Of a stretch of 64,000 nt of DNA, positions 27,522 through 35,769 are shown in pieces. Each line of letters starts with the position of its first letter. Position 1 is the first letter of the stretch. Origin of the DNA: Chryseobacterium phosphatilyticum (GTDB taxonomy: Bacteria; Bacteroidota; Bacteroidia; Flavobacteriales; Weeksellaceae); NCBI RefSeq assembly GCF_002899825.2, contig NZ_PPED02000003.1:638263-702262 (forward strand), read 5' to 3'. A program made the position numbers and the translations under genes. The notes beneath the pieces are model-generated. The model saw only the letters and a program-made list of their open reading frames with translations, searched no databases and was not told the origin of the DNA.

Positions 27522-28472
27522 TTATGGGTAAAGTGATTTTGTGCCATTCGCTACAATATTGCTTCCCAGCCCTGAAAATGATACTGAGAACTTACTTGCA
27601 TTAAAGCTTAAAGAACCGGTCGGCGTACACAGTCCCAGTGCATATTGACACTGCCCGTAAGCTCCCGTTCTTCTAAGAATTTTACTTTCGCTTTTTGCTT
27701 TTCCTAAACTAATATTTCCCCAGTCATTCACGTCCGCATTGGAAACGCTTGAACCCGTATAATAAATGGTGATCTGATATCCGGCTTCCCCTCTTTTAGA
27801 TCCCCAAAGCCAGTTGGCAGTCCACCATTCCTTGTACCATTTAGAAGTTACTTTAGCAGCGGCTTGTCCCATATCAGATGTTTCCGAGTTTCCTCGGGTA
27901 TCCATCATTACTAGTCCGCCAAAAACATTATCCCAGATAATCCCTGAGTCATTATAAAAACATAATGTTGTGAATTTTCCAGCTTTGCCATTCCAGGTTA
28001 CTTCCATGACATTGGTACCGGGTTTGATTTCTTCCATCACGGTTTCCTTCAATCCTTTTTGAGCAAGAATTAAATCATCTCCTGTGTATAAATCACTGAT
28101 TTTACCAATTTTTACAGAAGATTGATCCATAATATTTCCCATCGCGATAAACTGATCTTTATCGGCTACAAGATTTTGAGAAATCTCAATACCTTTTAGC
28201 GTAGAAATTTTACCGATTACATTCACTCCGGCGATCTGTAAATCACTTTTCAAATACTTCTCAATATTTTTTTGTGATTCATTCAGCTGGGTCTGTACGG
28301 TTTCAGGAACAATAGGTGAAGCGGAAGTTGTTTCTTTCTTTAGGTCAGCAGTAGATACTTTAGCCTGAACAGTTTCCTGTTGGGCCGTTTCGTTATTTTC
28401 ATCACGGCAACTGTTAAGCACCAATACTGAAAATATGGCTAAAACTTTGAAAGTAGTAACTAATTTTTTCAT
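27522..28472 (-). CDS. Predicted lipoprotein, unknown function
   Basis: A 316-aa protein beginning with a lipoprotein signal: hydrophobic residues 8-20 and lipobox VLNSC with Cys22 and acidic residues following. A polar linker rich in Glu/Thr/Gln (about 25-65) precedes a domain that ends GLGSNIVANGTKSLYP. Near the C-terminus, two cysteines in YGQCQYALGLCTPTG could form a disulfide. I recognise no family. It is a single gene with no same-strand neighbour closer than the terminator. Confidence 0.6.
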   Translation of the reverse strand: MKKLVTTFKVLAIFSVLVLNSCRDENNETAQQETVQAKVSTADLKKETTSASPIVPETVQTQLNESQKNIEKYLKSDLQIAGVNVIGKISTLKGIEISQNLVADKDQFIAMGNIMDQSSVKIGKISDLYTGDDLILAQKGLKETVMEEIKPGTNVMEVTWNGKAGKFTTLCFYNDSGIIWDNVFGGLVMMDTRGNSETSDMGQAAAKVTSKWYKEWWTANWLWGSKRGEAGYQITIYYTGSSVSNADVNDWGNISLGKAKSESKILRRTGAYGQCQYALGLCTPTGSLSFNASKFSVSFSGLGSNIVANGTKSLYP

Positions 28473-28796
28473 AGTAAATTTTGTTTTGTTGTGTGTAGTA
28501 AATATAATGAAATGTTATATTATTCTCAAAGTTTTGAATTAATTGTTTGTTAATAATTGATGATTGTTTCAAAATGATAAGTAGGAGACAATGAGAAAGA
28601 TAAAACTTACACCATGAAATTTAGAGATAAGAAAAGTACAGGTGAAAATTGGAAACAATAAAAATCAGCAGCCAACACCTATTGTATATGTTGCTTTCAT
28701 TTTAAACTTTCAGCTTTCCATTGAGTAAATCTTAAAATTTGTTTAAAATTTTTAGTTTACGTCAAATAAATGTATAATCTTTCGTAATTTTACAGC
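28473..28796. other. Divergent intergenic region, 324 bp
   Basis: AT-rich spacer between the minus-strand lipoprotein and plus-strand tatA. Just before tatA there is TAATTTTA (about 28785-28792), close to the -7 consensus and only a few bases from the ATG. Nothing else was recognised in it. Confidence 0.4.
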
Positions 28797-29132
28797 ATGG
28801 AATTAAGCATTGGAGAAATGGCACTCATTGCCATTGCAATCGTTGTATTATTCGGACCGGATAAACTGCCTCAGATTGCGCGTGACCTAGGTGCAGGCGT
28901 TAGAAAAATGCGTGGAGCCGTAGAAGATATCAAAACGGAAATCATGAAAGAAACGGATAACCCTGTTTCAGAAATCAAACGTGAAATCGAAAAGGTAAAA
29001 GATGCAGCTAAAGATTTCAACCCGATCAATGATATCAAGAAAGATATATTAACAGAACCTACTGCATCCAACGAACCTCCAAAACCGAAACCTTCGGAAG
29101 ATGAGACTTATGAAGGGCCTGTAAGCAGATAA
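28797..29132 (+). CDS. tatA: Sec-independent protein translocase subunit TatA/TatB-like
   Basis: Pore-forming component of the twin-arginine pathway for folded proteins; inner membrane. 111 aa: one N-terminal helix (residues 4-18), the hinge LFGPDKLPQIA, an amphipathic helix (ARDLGAGVRKMRGAVEDIKT) and a charged tail. The FGPDKLP hinge is the family signature; the Pro after Gly is also common in TatB, so the TatA/TatB distinction is not firm. tatC is not in this window. It is followed by a phosphatase and a TPR protein with gaps of 3 and -4 nt. Confidence 0.88.
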   Translation: MELSIGEMALIAIAIVVLFGPDKLPQIARDLGAGVRKMRGAVEDIKTEIMKETDNPVSEIKREIEKVKDAAKDFNPINDIKKDILTEPTASNEPPKPKPSEDETYEGPVSR

Positions 29133-29135
29133 GGT

Positions 29136-29702
29136 ATGGAGGAAATTATTCTGGAAGATAAAAAGGTATTCTTATACCTTAATAATTTAGGAGATCCTGC
29201 CTTTGATCAACTATGGATGTTGATCTCCAGTACATGGATCTGGGTTCCTCTTTATATTATATTTCTGTACTTTTTATACAAAAATTTTAAACTAAGATCT
29301 TTAGTTTTTATCCTTATATTTTTAGCACTGGGTGCAACGGTTTCTGATCAGTTGGCCAATGTTTTCAAATATGGTGTGGCAAGATTAAGGCCATGCCATG
29401 ATCCTTCTTTAGAACCTTTTATGAGAATCGTAAAATGTGGCGGACAGTACGGATTTTATTCTGCACATGCTTCCAATACTTTTTTTCTGGCAGCTTTTTT
29501 AGGGATTTTATTAAGAAAGAAGGTGAAATGGTTTCCATATGCTATTTTAATATGGGCTATAGTTGTTTCTTACAGCCGGATTTATTTAGGAGTGCATTTC
29601 CCTATTGATGTGTTGGTGGGAGCGTTTGCTGGTTCTTTAGTGGGAGTGATATTTGGTGCACTCGCGCAAAAAGTGATCAACAAACAAAACATAACACCAT
29701 GA
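29136..29702 (+). CDS. PAP2-family membrane phosphatase
   Basis: A 188-aa integral membrane phosphatase acting on lipid phosphates such as undecaprenyl pyrophosphate or phosphatidic acid. The three family motifs are visible: KYGVARLRPCHDP (KxxxxxxRP), YGFYSAHASNTF (the SGH-like site, here SAHA) and SRIYLGVHFPIDV (SRxxxxxHxxxD). About five hydrophobic helices surround them. It starts 3 nt after tatA and overlaps the next gene by 4 nt (ATGA), so it is translationally coupled. An undecaprenyl-pyrophosphatase role would fit cell wall recycling but is not shown. Confidence 0.86.
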   Translation: MEEIILEDKKVFLYLNNLGDPAFDQLWMLISSTWIWVPLYIIFLYFLYKNFKLRSLVFILIFLALGATVSDQLANVFKYGVARLRPCHDPSLEPFMRIVKCGGQYGFYSAHASNTFFLAAFLGILLRKKVKWFPYAILIWAIVVSYSRIYLGVHFPIDVLVGAFAGSLVGVIFGALAQKVINKQNITP

Positions 29703-30511
29703 AAAGAACTTTTTTACTCTTAGCTTTTACAGGACTTTCATTTAACTTCTCTGCTCAGGATAAAAACCTGGCTGAAGACTGCTTTAAAAAGGCAGATTAT
29801 AAATGTGCTGAAGAACAATATGTAAAGCTGGTAGAAAAAGAACAAATCCCAAGATTTCAATCAGAATATTATAATAATCTGGGAACAGCTCAAAGAAGGC
29901 TGGGAAAGGCTACGCTAGCTTTTAAATCTTACGAGTCGGCGTTAAAGGCTAATCCTCTTTCTGCTTCAGTATATGCCAATCTTGCCTCATTACACAGCCA
30001 GAAAGGCAATAAAGTAAAGGCTCTGGAGTATATTGACAAAGGGCTGCAGGTAGATGATAAAAACCCTGAATTCTACCTTACCCGTTCCAAAATCTATGAC
30101 ACCCAGGGGAAAAAAGATCTGGCGATCAAAGATCTTAATCAGATTCTGACTTTTGCTCCGGATAATATTTTTGCAAAAACAGGATTGGCTAATCTGAAAA
30201 AGAACAGCGGGGATCTTGAAGGCGCTTTGAAAGATTACAACCAGCTTATTGCTGAAAAACCGGAATCACTATTATACAATGGACGGGCAGATGTATATTT
30301 AAAAATGAAAAAATACAAAGAAGCCCTTACGGATGCTAATAAAGCCGTTTCTATTGACCCGAAGTTTGCACAATCTTATGTGACCAAAGCATTGATATTA
30401 TTTGATACGGCTAAAACTAAAGAAGCTTGTGGAAACCTTGATAAAGCAGTGGCATTAGGCTATGAAAAGGCTATTTTGGCTGAATATTATGCTCAATGTG
30501 TCAAAAAATAG
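29699..30511 (+). CDS. Exported tetratricopeptide-repeat protein
   Basis: A 270-aa protein with a signal peptide (ending FNFSAQ) and at least five TPR units, for example YNNLGTAQRRLGKATLAF, VYANLASLHSQKGNKVKAL and YLTRSKIYDTQGKKDLAI. TPR arrays mediate protein contacts; this one should act in the periplasm. Its ATG overlaps the stop of the phosphatase gene. Partner unknown. Confidence 0.8.
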   Translation: MKRTFLLLAFTGLSFNFSAQDKNLAEDCFKKADYKCAEEQYVKLVEKEQIPRFQSEYYNNLGTAQRRLGKATLAFKSYESALKANPLSASVYANLASLHSQKGNKVKALEYIDKGLQVDDKNPEFYLTRSKIYDTQGKKDLAIKDLNQILTFAPDNIFAKTGLANLKKNSGDLEGALKDYNQLIAEKPESLLYNGRADVYLKMKKYKEALTDANKAVSIDPKFAQSYVTKALILFDTAKTKEACGNLDKAVALGYEKAILAEYYAQCVKK

Positions 30512-30632
30512 GATGAATCTGCTTGCTATCTATAAGTAAAGGATGGAAATCATTATCATTTATAATAGATAAAAAATCCTGTTTTATCAAACAGATCATG
30601 TGTTTATATAAACAATAAAGAGAATTGTACTG

Positions 30633-31094
30633 ATGTTGAATATTGTTCTTGTAGAACCTGAAATACCCAATAATACGGGTAATATCGGAAGATTATGCGT
30701 AGGAACGGAAAGTAAGTTACACTTAATTCACCCTTTTGGATTTATCATTAATGATAAAAATCTTAAACGTTCCGGCTTGGATTATTGGGTGCACCTGGAT
30801 GTTACCGAGTATGCCAATGTTGAAGAATGGATGAAGAATATCCCGGATTTATCAAGGGTTTTCTTAATGAGTTCTCATGCTGAAAAATCCTATCTGGAAA
30901 ATGATTTTCAGGATGGTGATTGGTTGGTATTTGGGAAAGAAAGTGTAGGCCTGAGTCAGGATGTTTTAGGTCTTTTTGAAAACCATCTGACCATTCCCAT
31001 GTCCAGATTAATCCGTAGCTTTAATATTGCCAATTCTGTTGCTTTTGTGGTAGGAGAAGCCAAGAGACAAATCCATGTAAAAGCCGGAGTTTAG
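30633..31094 (+). CDS. trmL: tRNA (cytidine(34)-2'-O)-methyltransferase
   Basis: SPOUT-class enzyme that 2'-O-methylates the wobble C/U34 of leucine tRNAs using SAM. 153 aa, usual length. The start LNIVLVEPEIPNNTGNIGRL and the C-terminal knot motif IPMSRLIRSFNIANSVAFVV are diagnostic. It stands alone with its own terminator. Confidence 0.93.
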   Translation: MLNIVLVEPEIPNNTGNIGRLCVGTESKLHLIHPFGFIINDKNLKRSGLDYWVHLDVTEYANVEEWMKNIPDLSRVFLMSSHAEKSYLENDFQDGDWLVFGKESVGLSQDVLGLFENHLTIPMSRLIRSFNIANSVAFVVGEAKRQIHVKAGV

Positions 31095-31115
31095 AACATT
31101 ACTTTATTAAAGAAT

Positions 31116-31152
31116 AAAAAACAGTCTCTATTATTTTGAGACTGTTTTTTTT
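31116..31152. terminator. Bidirectional intrinsic terminator
   Basis: A 13-bp stem (31116-31128 with 31138-31150), 9-nt loop, A and T runs at both ends, between convergent trmL and rlmH. Confidence 0.92.
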
Positions 31153-31170
31153 ATTTTATAAGAAAGATTT

Positions 31171-31644
31171 CTAGTCATTATGATAAGGTTTTCCCTGCAA
31201 AATCTGGTCAGCTCTGTAAAGCTGTTCTACAATAAAAAGACGAATCATCTGATGGGTAAATGTCATTTTTGAAAGGGACATTTTTTCATTGGCTCTGCTG
31301 TACATCTCTTCTGAAAATCCATATGCACCTCCAATGAGAATATGTACTTTCTTAACAGAAGAATTCATCCAGGTATCAATTTTTTGAGAAAATTCACGGC
31401 TGGTAAACTGCTTTCCTTTCTCGTCAAGAATCACAACCAGATCATTCTTGTCAATGTGGTTTAAAAACAGTTTGGCTTCTTCTTTTTTCAGAAGGTCGGA
31501 AGAAAGATTTTTAGCATTTTTTACATCCGGAATTTCTGTAATCTCAAAATTCCAGTGTTTAGGAAGACGATTGAGATAATAGTTAATTAAAGAGGTAATT
31601 TCCTTATCGTCTGTTTTGCCGATACAAAGTAAACTGATTCGCAT
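31171..31644 (-). CDS. rlmH: 23S rRNA (pseudouridine(1915)-N3)-methyltransferase
   Basis: SPOUT enzyme that methylates pseudouridine 1915 of 23S rRNA in the assembled ribosome. 157 aa against 155 in E. coli. The trefoil-knot region LIGGAYGFSEEMYSRA and the C-terminal FIVEQLYRADQILQGKPYHN are the family's hallmark. It faces trmL. Confidence 0.95.
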   Translation of the reverse strand: MRISLLCIGKTDDKEITSLINYYLNRLPKHWNFEITEIPDVKNAKNLSSDLLKKEEAKLFLNHIDKNDLVVILDEKGKQFTSREFSQKIDTWMNSSVKKVHILIGGAYGFSEEMYSRANEKMSLSKMTFTHQMIRLFIVEQLYRADQILQGKPYHND

Positions 31645-31763
31645 TATAAGAAGTTTCAGGCGGCAAAGATAGTGCTTTAAAGTGGAAACTGGAAAGGAAC
31701 GAGTTTGTGACGTAGAGGTGTTGATAACTGCGACACATCTTTCGATACATGTTCCTTTGTTTT

Positions 31764-32750
31764 TTATTCAGCAAAATTGTTTCTGTATTTGTTTCTGTAG
31801 TCAACCGGTGTTAACCCTGTGATTCTTTTGAATAATGTTCTGAATGTTTTTAAATCATTATAACCAATACTATAAGTAACGTCAGCGATATTGGTTTCAC
31901 CGGTTTCCAGTGCTTTTTTAGCAGCTTCTACTTTTATTCGTTGAATGTATTCAATCGGATTCAGGGTGGTTGCATTTTTAAATCTGCGGATAAAATTTCT
32001 TTTACTCATATTGACCTCACCAGCAACCTGTTCTACTGAAATATCATTTTTAAATTTTTCCTCAATATAGCTCTGTGCTTTGTGAATTTCATGATCATCA
32101 TGAAGCCGTTGCCCGGAAAAAATACTAAAAATATTTTGTGAAGTCCGACCGTAATCTAATGCATAATATTTACTAAGCTCAACGGCAACTTCTTTACTTG
32201 AATTCTTTTCTATAAAATATAACAAAGCATTTAAAGAGGAAAAACCACCTCCACCGGTAATAATTGCTTTGGAATGGGTGACCACATGGTCTGGTTTGAA
32301 ATCTATTTGAGGATATTTTTTTTGCAGATCATTTATCGCGCCCCAATGTGAAGTAGCAGGCATTCCGTCCAAAAGACCACATTCAGCCAGAAAGTAAGCA
32401 CCGGTACAAAGACTGATTATTTCAGTTTTTTGATCGTATTTTTTCTTTATCCAATCCATCAGCTCTTTATTTTGAGCCAATAGGGTATTGACTGGTTGGG
32501 ATTCTGTATTCATTGGAGGAATAATAACAACATCCGTATTAAAGTCATCGGAGATCATTCTGTTGCATTGAAATAATATAGGTAAGCCCGATTGTATTGA
32601 TTTTTTTTGAACGCCGATTAAATCAATTTGAAAGGGAAGTTGCATCCCTTTTTTGATGGCCGTTTCATTGGCACTCATAAGCAGGGCTGTGGTGTTGGAA
32701 ACTGCAGTGGATAATATTCCTTCATACAATATGATCGAAATATGTTTCAT
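31764..32750 (-). CDS. GlxA-family transcriptional regulator (DJ-1/PfpI + AraC HTH)
   Basis: A 328-aa regulator. The first about 190 residues form a DJ-1/PfpI-like sensor, with the nucleophile-elbow region EIISLCTGAYFLAECG. The C-terminal part is an AraC-type double HTH (VEQVAGEVNMSKRNFIRRFK and IADVTYSIGYNDLKTFRTLF, ending TGLTPVDYRNKY). It is divergent from a DUF1569 gene across 121 bp, and is a plausible regulator of it and of itself. Ligand unknown. Confidence 0.85.
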   Translation of the reverse strand: MKHISIILYEGILSTAVSNTTALLMSANETAIKKGMQLPFQIDLIGVQKKSIQSGLPILFQCNRMISDDFNTDVVIIPPMNTESQPVNTLLAQNKELMDWIKKKYDQKTEIISLCTGAYFLAECGLLDGMPATSHWGAINDLQKKYPQIDFKPDHVVTHSKAIITGGGGFSSLNALLYFIEKNSSKEVAVELSKYYALDYGRTSQNIFSIFSGQRLHDDHEIHKAQSYIEEKFKNDISVEQVAGEVNMSKRNFIRRFKNATTLNPIEYIQRIKVEAAKKALETGETNIADVTYSIGYNDLKTFRTLFKRITGLTPVDYRNKYRNNFAE

Positions 32751-32871
32751 ATGTAATTGATGTTTTGGTACCTAAATATAAATAAAATTTGGCACAAAAT
32801 ACACTCTCAGATGTCATTTTTACGTGGTGAAGCTTTTCAAGTAGTGAGATAATTTTACCAAAAGATTTATT

Positions 32872-33321
32872 ATGAAAACAATATTTGACAAAGAGACAAG
32901 AGAAGAACTGATGAGAAGAATAAATGCTTTAAGCTTGAAAAGTACGGCACAATGGGGGAAAATGAACGTATATCAGATGATAAAACACTGCACTACATGG
33001 AATGATTGGGTGTTGGGAAATGGAAGACAACAATACAAACAGGACTTTCTGGGAAAGGTTTTTGGAAAAATGGTTTTAAAAAGCATTGTAAAGAATGAAA
33101 AGCCTTTGGGAAAGAATTCTCCTGCCGGTATTTTTACAATTAAGGAAATCAGTGGTGATGGAGAATTGCAAAAAAAAGTATGGCTTGAGCAGATTGCTGC
33201 GTACGGAAGTTTCTCAAACCCGGATTTTATCCATGATTTTTTTGGAAAGATGAAAACAGAAGAGATTGGTATTTTTGTGTATAAGCATATGGATCATCAC
33301 TTGCGTCAGTTTAATGCCTAA
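32872..33321 (+). CDS. DUF1569 (DinB-like fold) protein
   Basis: A 149-aa protein of the DUF1569 family: REELMRRINALS, STAQWGKMNVYQMIKHCTTW and the C-terminal YKHMDHHLRQF. The histidines in these three regions (KHC, DHH) fit the metal-binding four-helix DinB-like fold. Function unknown; related folds act in thiol-dependent detoxification. Divergent from the GlxA-type regulator. Confidence 0.75.
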   Translation: MKTIFDKETREELMRRINALSLKSTAQWGKMNVYQMIKHCTTWNDWVLGNGRQQYKQDFLGKVFGKMVLKSIVKNEKPLGKNSPAGIFTIKEISGDGELQKKVWLEQIAAYGSFSNPDFIHDFFGKMKTEEIGIFVYKHMDHHLRQFNA

Positions 33322-33450
33322 AAATCGTGCTGATTCAGATATTATAAATGATTTGACGATTCAATTAAATCTGATCTGTCTATAAATAAGAAAAAGCCTG
33401 GAACTTACAACCCTTCTTGTCTGTAGTTCTTAATTATATATAATTTACTC

Positions 33451-33483
33451 TTGAGAAGAGGAGACGGAAATTGTTTATATTTG
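33451..33483 (+). promoter_or_regulatory. Promoter of the YihY gene
   Basis: TTG at 33451-33453, 22-bp spacer, and a perfect TATATTTG at 33476-33483. The start codon is at 33579, so the 5' UTR is about 90 nt, long for this window. Confidence 0.55.
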
Positions 33484-33578
33484 TAGACAGAGACATAAAA
33501 GTATCCTTAAAACTGGTGTGGCAGTTATCATTTTTGAAGATTTTTTAGCCTCTGTGTATTATCAAATTACAACAATAG

Positions 33579-34592
33579 ATGAGTATAAAAGTTCCCAGAT
33601 TTATCCTGAAGATACAGGAATTTTTTGATGACATACATATTCCTGTTTTAGGGATATCGCTTTGGCAAATGTTTCAGATTTATATTTCGGGAATTTTTAA
33701 GGGTAAAATAGGGCGGAAAGCAGCTGCTATTTCCTGGAGTTTTACCATAAGCTTATTTCCGTTTATTCTGTTCCTGCTTTCGGTCCTGCCTTATATGCCG
33801 CATTACGATAAACTGCAATTCTATATTTTTGAAGTATTGATGCATAATGTCTTTCCTTCCAATATGGAAAGTGACGTAAGAGACTATATAGAACGCAGTA
33901 TTATCCCTAATATGAAAGGAATCAGTAATCTGACCATCGTGCTGGCCCTCATTTTTGCAACCAATGGTACTTTTTCTCTGATCAACGGTTTTAATGAAAA
34001 TTCAGACGAAAAACTCAGTGATGTAAAAGAGTTTATCCTGTCTTTCTTTATTACAATAGGCTTTATTACCATCGTTTTTTTGGCCCTTTTCGGAGTGTAT
34101 TATGTAGAAGTTGTTATGAAGCTTTTCGCACCGGCATACGATATACCATGGCTGGTAGATAACTTATCGAGCATTATCGGATTTGTTTCTTTCCCATTGT
34201 TTTATTTCATTCTTCTGACTTTATTTTATTGGCTTGGAACGGTAAAAATTGCCAGATTCAGACAGGCGATTCCAGGTTCTATCCTTACCACTATATTATT
34301 TGTTCTGACGACCTATATCTTTGCTATTTATGTAAAGGATATAGCTCGTTATAATGTTCTTTACGGTTCTATCGGAAGTATGATCCTGCTCATGGTATGG
34401 GTGAATGTGAATGTATATCTTCTTTTATTCGGAAACGAGCTGAATATGGCCATCAGAAAATTAAGGATAGAAAAACTATTGTCTGACGAAATTCAGAAAG
34501 AAGCAATTCAATATCGTGCAGGTATTACTGAACCCGATTTTGAAAGCAATTTGGAACATAGAAGAAAGCTGGAAAACCGGAAAAAGAATTAA
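33579..34592 (+). CDS. YihY/virulence factor BrkB family membrane protein
   Basis: A 337-aa inner membrane protein with about six helices. The YihY core is visible: KAAAISWSFTISLFPFILFL, FATNGTFSLINGFNE and PGSILTTILFVLTTYIFAIY, ending YGSIGSMILLMVWVNVNVY. Sometimes misnamed ribonuclease BN; its real role is unclear. Its stop codon overlaps that of the convergent nhaA gene. Confidence 0.85.
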   Translation: MSIKVPRFILKIQEFFDDIHIPVLGISLWQMFQIYISGIFKGKIGRKAAAISWSFTISLFPFILFLLSVLPYMPHYDKLQFYIFEVLMHNVFPSNMESDVRDYIERSIIPNMKGISNLTIVLALIFATNGTFSLINGFNENSDEKLSDVKEFILSFFITIGFITIVFLALFGVYYVEVVMKLFAPAYDIPWLVDNLSSIIGFVSFPLFYFILLTLFYWLGTVKIARFRQAIPGSILTTILFVLTTYIFAIYVKDIARYNVLYGSIGSMILLMVWVNVNVYLLLFGNELNMAIRKLRIEKLLSDEIQKEAIQYRAGITEPDFESNLEHRRKLENRKKN

Positions 34593-35767
34593 TCTTCTTC
34601 CAGCTCCGGATTTTCTTTTGAACTTATGCTTAAGATGGTAAATCCTAAAACAGCAGCTATAAAAGATGCAATTAAAATAGCAAATTTAGCTTCATCCTGG
34701 ATTTCAATCTCTCCTTTAAAAGATAGAAGTGCGATAAAAATAGACATGGTAAATCCAATTCCTGCCAATAAACCAACTCCTATCATTTGGGTCCAGTTGC
34801 TGTTTTGAGGTAATGTGCTGAGTTTTAATTTAATGGCAATAATGGAGAATAGATTGATTCCTATCAGTTTGCCAAGCACTAATCCTCCAATGATCCCCAT
34901 TCCTAATGTACTTGTAACACCGGAAACCATGTGAGTGGTAAATGTAATATTGGTATTGGTTAAAGCGAATATAGGCATGATCAGGAAACTTACAGGAATA
35001 TGAAGTGTATGTTCAAGTTTTTCTAAAGGGGAAATTTCTACATTCGAAGCATTGGTAGGAATGGAGAAGGCCAGTAAAACTCCTGCAATTGTAGCATGGA
35101 TCCCTGAATGATGAAGGAAATACCATAAAAATACCCCCGGAATAATATAAAATATAATACGGGTAACCTTTAAAAAGTTCAACAAAAATAATAAAGCAGT
35201 TACTCCAAAAGAAAGTAATAAGTAAGTCCAATGGATTTGCTCTGTATAAAAGATTGCGATCACAAGAATAGCCCCCAGATCATCTACAATAGCTAGAGCT
35301 GCAAGAAATATTTTAATCGAATTGGGAATTTTCTTTCCCAACATCGAAATAATAGCCAGTGAAAAAGCAATATCGGTAGCCATTGGTATTCCCCAACCAT
35401 TGCTGTATTCTGTTCCGGAGTTGAAAATGCTGTAGATCACAGCCGGAACAAGCATTCCACCCACAGCCGCAAAAATCGGTAACGAAGCATTTTTAAATGA
35501 GGAAAGCTCTCCCTCTACAAGTTCTCTTTTAATTTCGAGACCTACCAAAAGAAAGAAAACGGCCATTAGTCCATCGTTGATCCAGATGCTCACGGGGTAT
35601 TCCAGACCAAACAGATGAGTGCCCACCTCTTTATCCAGAAAATGTTGAAAAGCCTCTGCTGCAAAGGAATTGGCGATAAGTAATGAAACAAGCACACAAA
35701 AAATAAGAATAATTCCTGATGCCTGACTGTTGTTGAAAAAATTTTTAAAATAAAGAGATAAATTCAT
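34589..35767 (-). CDS. nhaA: Na+/H+ antiporter NhaA
   Basis: Expels sodium in exchange for protons and helps pH control; inner membrane. 392 aa (E. coli 388) with about 12 helices. The ion-binding aspartates are in AIVDDLGAILVIAIFY, matching E. coli Asp163/Asp164. The N-terminal VSIWINDGLMAVFFLLVGLE is also characteristic. The start codon is 2 nt after the rel stop, so nhaA is probably co-transcribed with the stringent-response gene. Confidence 0.95.
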   Translation of the reverse strand: MNLSLYFKNFFNNSQASGIILIFCVLVSLLIANSFAAEAFQHFLDKEVGTHLFGLEYPVSIWINDGLMAVFFLLVGLEIKRELVEGELSSFKNASLPIFAAVGGMLVPAVIYSIFNSGTEYSNGWGIPMATDIAFSLAIISMLGKKIPNSIKIFLAALAIVDDLGAILVIAIFYTEQIHWTYLLLSFGVTALLFLLNFLKVTRIIFYIIPGVFLWYFLHHSGIHATIAGVLLAFSIPTNASNVEISPLEKLEHTLHIPVSFLIMPIFALTNTNITFTTHMVSGVTSTLGMGIIGGLVLGKLIGINLFSIIAIKLKLSTLPQNSNWTQMIGVGLLAGIGFTMSIFIALLSFKGEIEIQDEAKFAILIASFIAAVLGFTILSISSKENPELEED

Positions 35768-35769
35768 AT